NCBI RefSeq assembly: GCF_900111865.1
Contig: NZ_FOJS01000015.1
Coordinates: 1 to 61,729 of the forward strand
Source of the DNA: Parageobacillus thermantarcticus
Lineage (GTDB): Bacteria > Bacillota > Bacilli > Bacillales > Anoxybacillaceae
Direction: 5' to 3'
Length of the DNA stretch: 61,729 nucleotides
Shown piece after piece: positions 8,285 to 17,125 of this stretch; the first letter of the stretch is position 1, and the number at the start of each line of letters is the position of its first letter. The position numbers and the translations under genes are program-made. Below the pieces are notes generated by a model. It was not told the DNA's origin. It saw nothing but the letters and a program-made list of their open reading frames with translations, and ran no database searches.

Positions 8285-11080
8285 GTGAACCATATGACGG
8301 AAAAATGGAAAATCGTCAAGTTGATTGCGAAGATTATGTTTATTGTTGCTCTTCCTGTACTATTCTTTACGTTCATTGGCCATAACCCGATGAAGGTAAC
8401 AGAGAGGACAACGAACCGAATCGCGGTAGTCAACGAAGATGTAGGAGCCGATTATGATAAAAAAACATACGACTTCGGCAAAGAAATTGTACCAGCCCTT
8501 GATGATCACTCTAGTTATCAGTGGTCTGTCGTCAATCGCAGCCAAGCGGAAAAAGGGCTGGCGGACGGCCAATATGACGCTGTTGTGTATTTGCCATCCG
8601 ATTTTTCGAGAAACATTTTGACCTTTAATGAAAAAAAGCCGCTTAAGGCAACCGTTCAATATAAAATCCAGCCGAATCTCGAGGCGAAAAATCGGGAGCG
8701 GGTACAGAGAGAACTAGAAGCGGCGAAAAATACGATCAACCAAAAGATGTCTACGCTGTATTGGAGCTATGTCGGCCAAGCGGTAGAAGATATTCGCAAA
8801 AAATTTAGCGCTATTTTGGAAAAAGAGATCGCTTTTCAAAAGACGATGTACGATTTTTACACCCCCAGCTCTGCCAAATTAACAAAAGAGATCGAGAGCC
8901 AAAAGAAGATGCTTGAACAGCTGCTTTCGTCTTCGAAAAACGCCGAAAGCTCCTCCAACGATACGTTAAATGGTTTGGAGCAGGCGGAAGCGGAAATTGC
9001 TTCGTTTATCGAGGATATTCAGGCATATAAAGAATATCAGCAACGGCAGCATGACCTCATCCAAGAAGGAATTCATCAGTATGAAAAGATGGTGAGCGGA
9101 GGAATACGTTCCATCGTAGAACGGCCATGGAATGTCAAACCGGAGTGGGAATTAAATAGCCAAACATTGCTAGAATCTGTGTCTACACTGCGCAATACGG
9201 TTATGAACAGCCATACAGCGTTGACGAGTCTCTATAACCAACTGGAAAATTCAAATGTTTATGAACGATTATTGGAGTCGCAAAAAGATCTCATCCGTCA
9301 ATATCAACAGCAAACAGATGCAAAGATATTGGACGAAGTGCAGCAAAAACTCATTCCGCTACGGCAGCAGCTGCAATCTGCCACCACTCTGTCAGCACCG
9401 AATGAACAGCCGGTGCCGGGAGAGCTGCCACAGCCATCAGGGAACGGGCAGTGGCTGAACGGGCTCGAGCAGCAGCTGGCATCTTTAAAGACCGAGCTGC
9501 GAACGGTAAAGCCGCAACTTCCGCAAGAGACGCAGGAGGGGCAAGATGCATCGGGAAGCTGGGGGGATATTGACAATGTCATAAATCAGCTGGAAATGGA
9601 AATGCAAAAAGCAAAACAAGCATGGCAAAAGCAGTTATCCCTTCAACAGCAATGGCAAGAAAAATACGCGCAATTGGCAAAGCAGTTGACCGTGCAAGCG
9701 AATAACGACAATGGACAATCGGAAAAAACAGTGGTTCAACAAATTATCGCAAAAGAACAAGCTATTCTTCAGTCTCCGTCGTTATCCGAAGAGAAAAAAC
9801 AACAATTATCCGCCTGCTTTCAGCCGGCTATTCAAAGCAGAAACATGAATGATCTTCTCGCCTATTTTTCTTGGTTATCGATTTTTGAGGATACGTTAAA
9901 GCGAATGGGGAATTTTGATGAAGCGCTTGTGAATCAGCTAATTTTAAATTGGAAGGAAAAAGCAGATATTTTCCAAACTTTATCGATGATTCATAGCGGA
10001 ATTCAGCAGTTGCAGGGCGATTCGGCCACTTCTTTGCACGGCGCAGAAGCGGTCGAAAACAACGTCCATTCTTTTGTGGAAGCAACACTCGAGTATGATA
10101 AAAATGTGGAAAAAATGCAAGCAGAGCTGATGGGACAATTGCAATCACTAAACGATGCCGCGAATGAAGTAACAGTACAGCTCCAGCAAACCATGGATGA
10201 AGAAGGAACCATACAATCGACGGTAGGAGCCAACGATGGTGAATTTGTTATTGCCATCCAGCAAAACACGCTGCAAGATATCGCACAAATTTCTGATTTA
10301 GTCACTTCCATTGCCCAAGGACAAGACCGGATTATCGATTACACCAATGAGATGCATGAAAAAGTGGCATCGGTCCAAGGACGTGCGGATGAGTTAAACA
10401 ACAAATGGGCAACTAATGTCAATACAACTAAACAAATAAAAAACGATGTTTATCGTCTGTTAGACAATACGATGGTTGACAAACAAACAAACGGATATGT
10501 GTATGATTACTTAACCAATCCGGTACAAGTAAGCGGAGATATTCCGAAAGAGAAAGCGACGTACACGCCGCCTGTTGTGATGCTTGTCATTGTTTTGCTC
10601 TGCGGCATGCTCATTGGGTTCTTCCTACATTATTATTCTTTCGTTCCGCTTATGCTGCAGATGGCGTTGCTGATCATGATGAACTTGCTTGTTGGTTTCA
10701 TCATCAGCACATATGGATTGCGAATTTATCCGATGCAAGATGTGCAGGCGCTCAAGTGGAGCATCTTTACCATCATCTTATTATTTTTCTGTTCCGCCAT
10801 TGTTCGCTTGGCCTTTTTCATCGGACCGTTTACCGGCTGGGTGCTTGGAGTCGGCTTAATCCTGTTTTTCATTACTCCATTACTCGATTTAGTATTGCCT
10901 AACTTTAGCTTTGATCATCCGATATCAGAAACATATATGTCGATTCAATATGGAGACCAGCAAGCATTTTATCCAGCTGTCATTACGTTAGGAGTTGTCA
11001 CCGTGCTCATGTCCGCTGTTCCGTTTTTGAAGCAGCGCCTGAACGCTCTGCAGAAGGAGGCGGAAACATATGAAGGGTAG
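8285..11080 (+). CDS. yueB: T7SS membrane protein YueB (EsaA)
   Basis: The 931-residue protein has one N-terminal membrane helix (about 15-33), a long extracellular coiled-coil region (about 130-730, very rich in E, K, Q), and five or six membrane helices at about 765-920. This is the layout of EsaA/YueB, which dimerises and projects through the cell wall; B. subtilis YueB is the receptor of phage SPP1. I list the GTG at 8285; ATG 8294, three codons later, is equally possible given the AGG just upstream. It overlaps the next gene. Confidence 0.92.
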   Translation: MNHMTEKWKIVKLIAKIMFIVALPVLFFTFIGHNPMKVTERTTNRIAVVNEDVGADYDKKTYDFGKEIVPALDDHSSYQWSVVNRSQAEKGLADGQYDAVVYLPSDFSRNILTFNEKKPLKATVQYKIQPNLEAKNRERVQRELEAAKNTINQKMSTLYWSYVGQAVEDIRKKFSAILEKEIAFQKTMYDFYTPSSAKLTKEIESQKKMLEQLLSSSKNAESSSNDTLNGLEQAEAEIASFIEDIQAYKEYQQRQHDLIQEGIHQYEKMVSGGIRSIVERPWNVKPEWELNSQTLLESVSTLRNTVMNSHTALTSLYNQLENSNVYERLLESQKDLIRQYQQQTDAKILDEVQQKLIPLRQQLQSATTLSAPNEQPVPGELPQPSGNGQWLNGLEQQLASLKTELRTVKPQLPQETQEGQDASGSWGDIDNVINQLEMEMQKAKQAWQKQLSLQQQWQEKYAQLAKQLTVQANNDNGQSEKTVVQQIIAKEQAILQSPSLSEEKKQQLSACFQPAIQSRNMNDLLAYFSWLSIFEDTLKRMGNFDEALVNQLILNWKEKADIFQTLSMIHSGIQQLQGDSATSLHGAEAVENNVHSFVEATLEYDKNVEKMQAELMGQLQSLNDAANEVTVQLQQTMDEEGTIQSTVGANDGEFVIAIQQNTLQDIAQISDLVTSIAQGQDRIIDYTNEMHEKVASVQGRADELNNKWATNVNTTKQIKNDVYRLLDNTMVDKQTNGYVYDYLTNPVQVSGDIPKEKATYTPPVVMLVIVLLCGMLIGFFLHYYSFVPLMLQMALLIMMNLLVGFIISTYGLRIYPMQDVQALKWSIFTIILLFFCSAIVRLAFFIGPFTGWVLGVGLILFFITPLLDLVLPNFSFDHPISETYMSIQYGDQQAFYPAVITLGVVTVLMSAVPFLKQRLNALQKEAETYEG

Positions 11081-11561
11081 AAGACGTCTTATGATGTTCT
11101 GCCTCTCCTTCCTCTCCTTTGTATTGGCTGCGATGGGAGTGACGGTTTACGCGGAAGCGGACGAGTGGCCGGAAATCGAACCAAATCAATATCAGCGGCA
11201 GGACATCGAATTGCGCACCGATTACCTTCATGAAAAGTCGCTGCTCGATGAAAAGGGAGATTTACCGGAAACGCAAACATCGCTGACATTTCAAAGACCG
11301 GTTTCTTCTTTCTTCGAACAAACAAAAGCGCAGTTGTTTTTATCGGGAGAAAAAGAAACGAATACGATTGCTGCCAAAGCGGAGAAGCTGCGATTGTTTG
11401 CTAACACTTCAACACAGTCGGTTCCGTCTCGCCAGCCATTGGACGAGACGGAACGAACACCATCATCGTTTCTGCCATGGCTGTTCGGCTTTTTCATTTT
11501 CGGTTTTCTTATTGTCATCTTCACGGTAATTGTTCCGCGCATGAAAAAATTTATTCCGTAA
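11070..11561 (+). CDS. yueC: T7SS accessory membrane protein YueC (EssA)
   Basis: The 163-residue protein has an N-terminal signal/membrane segment (about 8-28), an extracytoplasmic acidic region, and a second membrane helix at about 133-155 ending in basic residues. This is the EssA/YueC layout and its conserved partner position. It starts inside the yueB end (11-base overlap) behind AAGGAGG, so the two are translationally coupled. EssA is required for secretion in Staphylococcus; its exact role is not settled. Confidence 0.85.
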   Translation: MKGRRRLMMFCLSFLSFVLAAMGVTVYAEADEWPEIEPNQYQRQDIELRTDYLHEKSLLDEKGDLPETQTSLTFQRPVSSFFEQTKAQLFLSGEKETNTIAAKAEKLRLFANTSTQSVPSRQPLDETERTPSSFLPWLFGFFIFGFLIVIFTVIVPRMKKFIP

Positions 11562-11722
11562 ACAGGCTATTTTGAAGGAATTTTGGCATGTTTCACATGG
11601 CAGAATCATCGGTAAGGAAAAAGTCCTGTTTGTCATCTGGAAAAACAGGAATATATCATGATTTATCCTTATTTTACTTATGTTACCATTCTGATAGTGT
11701 GTTAATTGGGGGAGGAATCAAA

Positions 11723-12034
11723 GTGGCGTCTTTATTGGAGTCGATCGAAAAAGAATGGAAACGCAAAGCCTATGAGGCGATGATTCATTGCCTGCAGTCG
11801 TATCAAGGGCAGGTCGAAGAAGCGATCGAGGAATTTCAACATGGCACACGCGCATTTTATCGCGCGAATGACGAGTATGTTCCGCATTGGCAGGGAAAGG
11901 CGAGAGAAGCGTATGAATGGATGTACGTGGACTTGCGGCAAATCGAGACACGCATTTATGCGACCGCCGATGATCTTCTTCATGAAATCAGCAGGGAAAT
12001 CGCGCGAATCCGTCGAATGATAGAGGAGTTATAA
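11723..12034 (+). CDS. Small WXG-like partner of the toxin array
   Basis: GTG 11723 follows GGGGGAGG at the normal distance, which makes it a better start than the upstream ATG at 11588. The 103-residue product is almost all helical with a central W56-Q57-G58, the size and shape of a WXG100-superfamily protein. It lies two bases before the first toxin gene. In B. subtilis and streptococci small helical proteins (YwqH type, Lap/Wtc proteins) in the same place bind the effector N-terminus and act as targeting partners, so I infer that role here. The exact family is not certain. Confidence 0.7.
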   Translation: MASLLESIEKEWKRKAYEAMIHCLQSYQGQVEEAIEEFQHGTRAFYRANDEYVPHWQGKAREAYEWMYVDLRQIETRIYATADDLLHEISREIARIRRMIEEL

Positions 12035-12035
12035 A

Positions 12036-13145
12036 ATGACGACGATTCGAGTCAAGCCGGAAGAATTGGAAACGGTAGCGAAGCATGTCCCCGATGCAGA
12101 AGACGCCTGCTGTCGTGCGCGAACCTCGCTTTCCTGGGAACTGTCCTTTTTAGCGATGGAGGTTCCCGGCATTAGTACTGCTGAGATCGATCGTCTCAAG
12201 GATGAACTGGTTCATTGGCTCCACCGCTATGAAGAAAAGCTGAATGAAGCCGAGGAACTGCTGTATCGGACAGCAGCGGCAATGCGCCAGGCGGACCAAA
12301 CGATTGCCGACAACATGAAAGAATTTGGTCTGGAGCTTAGCGGCTTGTATGACTTGCAGCGGGTGTTTGGTGAATATGACCCGGTGACAGGGGAACGTCT
12401 TTCATTTGGAGATCGCCTGTTTGCGGGAGGAATGTTATTGTTGTCGGTCATTCCTCCAGCTAAAGGAGCAGGCGTTGCCGGTAAAGCAGCGGTGAAAGGA
12501 GCGAAAGCGGCCGGAACCGCAGCGGAGGTTTCGAAATTGGTCTCGCAAATGAAATATGTTCTCCGCTATGATAAAATGATGTCTGCCCTACAAGCGATAT
12601 ACCTCCAAGTCGTAAAAGCGCCGATTACCGAAATGATTCGTTCGTTCAAAAAGCAATGGGAGAACTTCCGCGAAAATGTTGGCTCTGTCCTACAGGGACC
12701 GCAGTCAGCCTTGGCAGGAGTCGGCGGTCCGGCACCCCGCATGTGGATGAGCGGGGCTGAGAGGGAAACCAAAGGAACGACGATGAATAGCGTTGGCAGA
12801 ACGGGGGATGAAGTAGTTGGTAAGGGCACGGGTAAAACTGTTAAGCTACCAAGCCAAGGGACGGTGGACGCAGGCGTTCCGGGAGCACCAAAAGTAGATG
12901 CTGGTAAGCAAGGAAAGCATGTTTTAGGTCATCCTAATAGTATGCCTGGTAAGAAAACTCAATGGCCAGAAGGAGAAGATGGAGTTAAATTGACTCAAGA
13001 AGCATGGGTAAAGGGAACTGTGGTTAAACCAGATGGTAGTGTTAAAATTTATGATTTTCACAAACCAATTGGAGCGAATGGAGAAACTAGAGTAAAAGTT
13101 CATATGGATAAAAAGGGAAACATCCATGGTTACCCAGTAAAATAA
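12036..13145 (+). CDS. T7SS polymorphic toxin, copy 1 (intact)
   Basis: The 369-residue protein has three parts. Residues 1-105 form a charged helical hairpin shared by all copies in this array. Residues 104-150 are a pre-toxin TG segment (EYDPVTGERLSFGDRLF, then a hydrophobic stretch). After a variable linker, residues about 285-369 form the toxin. The toxin begins GKQGKHVLGH and ends KVHMDKKGNIHGYPVK; spaced histidines and this ending resemble the Ntox50 predicted RNase family, a tentative match from memory. The last 250 bases are much more AT-rich than the scaffold, as expected for an exchanged cassette. It is preceded by a WXG-like partner and followed by a likely immunity gene. Confidence 0.8.
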   Translation: MTTIRVKPEELETVAKHVPDAEDACCRARTSLSWELSFLAMEVPGISTAEIDRLKDELVHWLHRYEEKLNEAEELLYRTAAAMRQADQTIADNMKEFGLELSGLYDLQRVFGEYDPVTGERLSFGDRLFAGGMLLLSVIPPAKGAGVAGKAAVKGAKAAGTAAEVSKLVSQMKYVLRYDKMMSALQAIYLQVVKAPITEMIRSFKKQWENFRENVGSVLQGPQSALAGVGGPAPRMWMSGAERETKGTTMNSVGRTGDEVVGKGTGKTVKLPSQGTVDAGVPGAPKVDAGKQGKHVLGHPNSMPGKKTQWPEGEDGVKLTQEAWVKGTVVKPDGSVKIYDFHKPIGANGETRVKVHMDKKGNIHGYPVK

Positions 13146-13157
13146 CGGAGGTATATT

Positions 13158-13691
13158 ATGAAACAAAATGTATTAAATACAATTGAACAATTATATCACC
13201 ATGGTGATTTTGGATATGTTTTATTGAATTATGTCGATACTAATGTCTGGGCTAATAAAATCACTCATCAAATAAAAGGAATAAACGTTGAGAATTTAAC
13301 AGATTTTAATTATTCAAAATGTTTCACATTGTATATTATACCTTCGATCCATCCTAAGATAAAAATAGGTACGGATAAATTTAGAGAATATATCAGAGAA
13401 CATACTTATTTAAACGGATTATTGGTTTATATTTCGGCAATCGCTCCATTTGCAGCAATAAAGTATACTAGGTATGAATATGTTGATGGAGAGATTGAAA
13501 TGCAAGAACAATATCAGCCATTCGATGAAGAAACAGAACGAATTGGCAAAGATATTTTGAAATTATTAGAGAATGAAGGGATACAAATTCTTGAAAAAAG
13601 CTTATTAGAAATAGAAGTACCTAATATTTCATTAGAACTTAGAGAGGAAGAGGTAACAGTATTTCATTGCCTATTTGAGGATAGTTATTAA
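13158..13691 (+). CDS. Probable immunity protein for toxin copy 1
   Basis: The 177-residue protein starts 12 bases after the toxin stop, behind GGAGG. It is AT-rich, acidic and without signal peptide or membrane segment, so it should act in the cytoplasm. I do not recognise a named immunity family. The assignment rests on position directly after a polymorphic toxin and on its composition matching the toxin tail rather than the scaffold. Confidence 0.6.
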   Translation: MKQNVLNTIEQLYHHGDFGYVLLNYVDTNVWANKITHQIKGINVENLTDFNYSKCFTLYIIPSIHPKIKIGTDKFREYIREHTYLNGLLVYISAIAPFAAIKYTRYEYVDGEIEMQEQYQPFDEETERIGKDILKLLENEGIQILEKSLLEIEVPNISLELREEEVTVFHCLFEDSY

Positions 13692-13732
13692 AAAGAAATT
13701 ATACTTGGATTGGCATTAAGCAAGAGACTTTA

Positions 13733-13837
13733 ATGGTTGTAGATTATTTGAACAGCGAAGACAATGAGAGCATTATTTTGGAGCTTTTAAAAAACAAAGC
13801 AAATTTTAAACTCTATGAGCATAATGACGATGAATGA
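13733..13837 (+). pseudogene. Remnant of a toxin or immunity ORF
   Basis: A 34-codon frame (MVVDYLNSEDNESIILELL...) is open for 16 codons upstream of its ATG without another start (YTWIGIKQET...). It has protein-like sequence but no clear ribosome site. A second short acidic frame (MDELLFGDDED) lies before the terminator at 13,951. Together these look like leftovers of a displaced immunity or toxin cassette. Confidence 0.35.
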
Positions 13838-13950
13838 AGGAGTTACCCCTTGTGCATTTTATAAATAGTTTCAAGTTGTCACGACAAATTGCTGAAGAGA
13901 GAAAGAATGGATGAATTGTTATTTGGTGATGATGAAGACTAACAATACTA

Positions 13951-13993
13951 CCCCAAAACGAGTATTCAAGGGCTCCTCGTTTTGGGGTTTTTT
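13951..13993 (+). terminator. Rho-independent terminator
   Basis: A perfect 12-bp stem, CCCCAAAACGAG (13951-13962) with CTCGTTTTGGGG (13976-13987), is followed by six T. It closes the first toxin-immunity cassette. Confidence 0.9.
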
Positions 13994-14152
13994 ATCTAAC
14001 TATTTTAAACGTTAATGTCAAAAATGTGTAAAAATTTCTTTCCCGTTAACACCGTTCACGACAATTACTTTAACGTTCTATTGTATATACATGTCATTTC
14101 GTAAAATGAGAAGGAAAATCATCTGAACTTAGCGAAAGATAGAGGAGCTGCA

Positions 14153-15381
14153 ATGACGACGATTCGAGTCAAGCCGGAAGAGCTGGAAACCGTAGCGAAG
14201 CATGTCCCCGATGCAGAAGATGCCTGCCGGTATGCGCGAACCTCGCTTTCCTGGGAACTTCCCTCTCTGCTATGGAGATTCCGGGCATCGATTCTGCCGC
14301 CATCCACGAGCTTACAGACGAACTGCTTCATTGGCTCCGGCGCTATGAAGAAAAGCTGAATGAAGCAGAGGAACTGCTGTACCGGACAGCTGCAGCCATC
14401 AGACAGGCAGACCAAACGCTTGCCGACAACATGAAAGAATTCGGTCCGGAGCTTCTTGGCTGGTATGACTTGCAGCGGGTGTTTGGTGAATATGACCCGG
14501 TGACAGGGGAACGTCTTTCATTTGGAGATCGCCTGTTTGCGGGAGGAATGTTATTGTTGTCGGTCATTCCTCCAGCTAAAGGAGCGGGGGTTGCCGGCAA
14601 AGCGGGGATCAAAGGAGCGAAAGCGGCCGGAACCGCAGCGGATGTTTCTAAATTGATCTCGCAAATGAAATATGTTCTCCGCTATGATAAAATCATGCCA
14701 GCCTTTCAAGTGGTATACCACCAAATCGTGAAGGCGCCGATTACCAAAACGCTGCAATATTTTAAGAAGCAATGGGATGACCTTCTTGCCAGAGTTCCAT
14801 CTGTTCAATGGCAGCCGGCATTTGCTGGGATAGGGCCAGTGTCAAGGGCAGGGATACAAGAGACTGCAGAAGAAGTCACCAGCTCCATCCGCTTTTCGAT
14901 GAGTCAAGCCGGGGATGGAGTGATTGGGAAAGGAACGGGTGGTGTTGCTAAGGGTACTGTTAATCTTAATTCAGTTCCATCTGTAAAGAATGGTGAATTT
15001 AATAGATGGTTCAATTCACTAACTCCTGATGAGTTTGACGAAGTATGGTCTGACCCTAGGTTAAGAAAAGCCATTGAAAGTAGACTTAGACATCCAGGTG
15101 GGTTTCATGAGTGGCATTTAGTATCTCGAGCTCCTACTTTTAAACGGTGGGGTGTAACAGCAGAACAAATTAAGGAATTAAGAACTGCTATAGAAGATGT
15201 TAAGTTTGTTAATCCAAAAGGAGTTCATGGCGGCAAGGGTTCTACGAGAGCTCATAATGAATTATTAGAGATTATTGATTCTTCACCAGATTATGCAACA
15301 TTCAAGAGACGACTCCAAAATTGGGCTAATTATAGATTAGAAGGTGGAGTAGAATCTTTACCGGAAGGTCTTAGACCATAA
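14153..15381 (+). pseudogene. T7SS polymorphic toxin, copy 2 (frameshifted)
   Basis: The scaffold is nearly identical to copy 1 but one base is missing around 14,262-14,271 compared with copies 1 and 3, so the frame from ATG 14153 ends at 14359. The rest (14272-15381, 369 codons from an internal ATG without a ribosome site) is otherwise intact: half the N-terminal hairpin, the TG segment, and a complete 130-residue toxin domain. The toxin carries FHEWHLVSRAPTFKRWGV, HGGKGSTRAHNEL and LPEGLRP, a recurring toxin C-terminus with histidine-rich motifs like a metal-dependent nuclease; I cannot name the family. Its immunity gene is intact. It is silenced or phase-varied, unless the base is a sequencing error. 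Confidence 0.75.
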
Positions 15382-15398
15382 AAAAGCTAAGGGGGAGT

Positions 15399-15782
15399 AT
15401 GAAGTATATGGAGAAGGAAGGGTTTGTATCATTATTTATTGGCAACTCTAAGTCATATAAGGATCTTCAAAACTATATTTTGAATAGTTATACAGAAGAT
15501 GGAGATTTACTACCTTCCGAATTTGAAAAAGACTTTAACATTGATTACTATAATGAAGATTTTAGGGAAGTAGAATTCTACGATGAACCATCGAATGATT
15601 TACGTGTTCTACTTGAAGGTTTTTCTTATGATGAGGAGATAATTCCAAAATTTATAGAGCTCTGCGGTGAGCGTTTAAATCAAGAAGTGAACTCAGTTAT
15701 TTTACTTTATAACTTTCAATATAATGGACATGTCAATGAAAAAAATCAGTTTAGATTTTTAGGAACCGTGCAATATAAGTAA
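15399..15782 (+). CDS. Imm22-like immunity protein for toxin copy 2
   Basis: The 127-residue acidic protein begins with FVSLFIGNSKSYKDLQNYI and continues with F-x-x-D-F-x-I-D-Y-Y-x-E-D-F and LEGFSYDEE. This pattern matches my memory of the Imm22 immunity family. It sits 17 bases after the copy 2 toxin behind AAGGGGGAG and ahead of a strong terminator. Cytoplasmic, with no signal sequence. The immunity gene remains intact although the toxin frame is broken, as expected when siblings still deliver the same toxin. Confidence 0.65.
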   Translation: MKYMEKEGFVSLFIGNSKSYKDLQNYILNSYTEDGDLLPSEFEKDFNIDYYNEDFREVEFYDEPSNDLRVLLEGFSYDEEIIPKFIELCGERLNQEVNSVILLYNFQYNGHVNEKNQFRFLGTVQYK

Positions 15783-15790
15783 TTATAAAC

Positions 15791-15832
15791 ACCTTGAATG
15801 AGTGTTCAACACTCTTTCAAGGTTTCTTTTTT
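15791..15832 (+). terminator. Rho-independent terminator
   Basis: ACCTTGAA-t-GAGTG pairs with CACTC-t-TTCAAGGT (15791-15823) and is followed by a T-rich run. It ends the second toxin-immunity cassette. Confidence 0.85.
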
Positions 15833-15928
15833 TATTTTATAAAAGGGGAGTGCAACATTTTTGATTCGTTACTTAAAAGTAATGAGAAGGGAAATTGCAC
15901 GGATACAGCGAAAGTTAGAGGATATACA

Positions 15929-16513
15929 ATGACGACGATTCGAGTCAAGCCGGAAGAATTGGAAACGGTAGCGAAGCATGTCCCCGATGCAGAAGATGCC
16001 TGCCGGTGTGCGCGAACCTCACTTTCCTGGGAACTGCCCTCTTTAGTGATGGAGATTCCGGGCATCGGCTCTGCCGCCATCCATGAGCTTACAGACGAAC
16101 TGTTTCATTGGCTCCAGCGCTATGAAGAAAAGCTGAATGAAGTGGAAGAACTGCTGTATCGGACGGCTGCAGCCATCAGACAGGCAGACCAAACGCTTGC
16201 CGACAACATGAAAGAATTCGGTCTGGAGCTTCTTGGCTGGTATGACTTGCAGCCGGGTGTTTGGGGAATACGACCCGATTACTGGAGAACGGATATCCGG
16301 ATGGGACCGCCTGGTTGCGGGAGGAATGCTGTTGGCCTCTTTAAAGATGTGGCCATTTTATCCCAAAAACAGATTCGAAAATTAATTGAGAGAGATAGCT
16401 CTTCTTCTGATTTTTGGAAAAATAGAGCGTTAACTTGGACTGCAAGAGACAATGAATATTTGATAAGAGGAGAAATACCTAGCAAATTCATAAAAATTTC
16501 TCCTAAGGAGTGA
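15929..16513 (+). pseudogene. T7SS polymorphic toxin, copy 3 (frameshifted, deleted)
   Basis: ATG 15929 starts the same N-terminal hairpin as copies 1 and 2. An extra C after the DLQ codons (near 16,253) shifts the frame inside the TG segment. About 350 bases of linker are then missing and the sequence jumps to an AT-rich toxin tail (KQIRKLIERD...FIKISPKE, about 16,345-16,513). By chance the shifted frame is in phase with that tail, so one frame spans the whole remnant. The result lacks the TG segment and most of the toxin and is unlikely to work. The following immunity gene is intact. Confidence 0.7.
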
Positions 16514-16519
16514 GTATAT

Positions 16520-16801
16520 ATGTTTTTATATTTCCAAGATGAATGTCTAGGTGAAATACAAAATATCAACACTGAAGGCATGTGGATGTATGGTAAACTT
16601 ATACCTAATCAAAATATAGTAAAGTTTAAAGAGTTTTTTAAGGCTCTGACGGATGAAGAAAACGATTTTAAAGAGAGTGAATATAATGAAGAATGGCTGA
16701 AAGATGAAAATTGGTTTATTGTGGATAATCATCAAAATAAAAGAGGAATTTATTTGCCGGCTGTGTATGAAGACGGGGAAATAAATTGGAGATGGAGGTA
16801 A
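16520..16801 (+). CDS. Probable immunity protein for toxin copy 3
   Basis: The 93-residue acidic, tryptophan-rich protein starts six bases after the copy 3 remnant behind AAGGAG and is followed by a terminator. Composition and position fit an immunity protein for the toxin whose tail survives just upstream. It may now protect only against related strains. No named family is recognised. Confidence 0.55.
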   Translation: MFLYFQDECLGEIQNINTEGMWMYGKLIPNQNIVKFKEFFKALTDEENDFKESEYNEEWLKDENWFIVDNHQNKRGIYLPAVYEDGEINWRWR

Positions 16802-16815
16802 CTTGATTTAGAACG

Positions 16816-16853
16816 AAAACCTTGATTGGCTATATGCCTTTCAAGGTTTTTCT
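16816..16853 (+). terminator. Rho-independent terminator
   Basis: AAAACCTTGA (16816-16825) pairs perfectly with TCAAGGTTTT (16841-16850). It ends the third cassette. Confidence 0.8.
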
Positions 16854-16932
16854 ATTTTCAATCTAACAGCTATATCAAATAATAAAGTGTGTTTACGAGA
16901 GAGTTTAAGTATGTTTTTTACTAACATTTTAA

Positions 16933-17088
16933 TTCAGAGTTCATGATGGTTCACCTGCAACGAGTTTGGCTGCAATGCATGGTAAAGCGATTAATGCCAC
17001 TAATACCCTTCGAGTACACTTTAAAACACGAGAGAAAGGAATCTCGTGGCGAGAAATAGGATATAAACTTTTAACCGACTGTATGTAA
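16933..17088 (+). pseudogene. Orphan toxin C-terminal fragment
   Basis: A start-less frame of about 51 codons (FRVHDGSPATSLAAMHGKA..., ...EKGISWREIGYKLL..., stop at 17086) has conserved-looking protein sequence and no upstream scaffold in phase. It looks like the tail of a fourth toxin domain left without its N-terminus, the kind of displaced C-terminal cassette seen downstream of contact-dependent toxins. The family is not recognised. Confidence 0.5.
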
Positions 17089-17125
17089 CAGTAATAATAA
17101 ACTGGATGGTTTAGAAATTGTTTAC

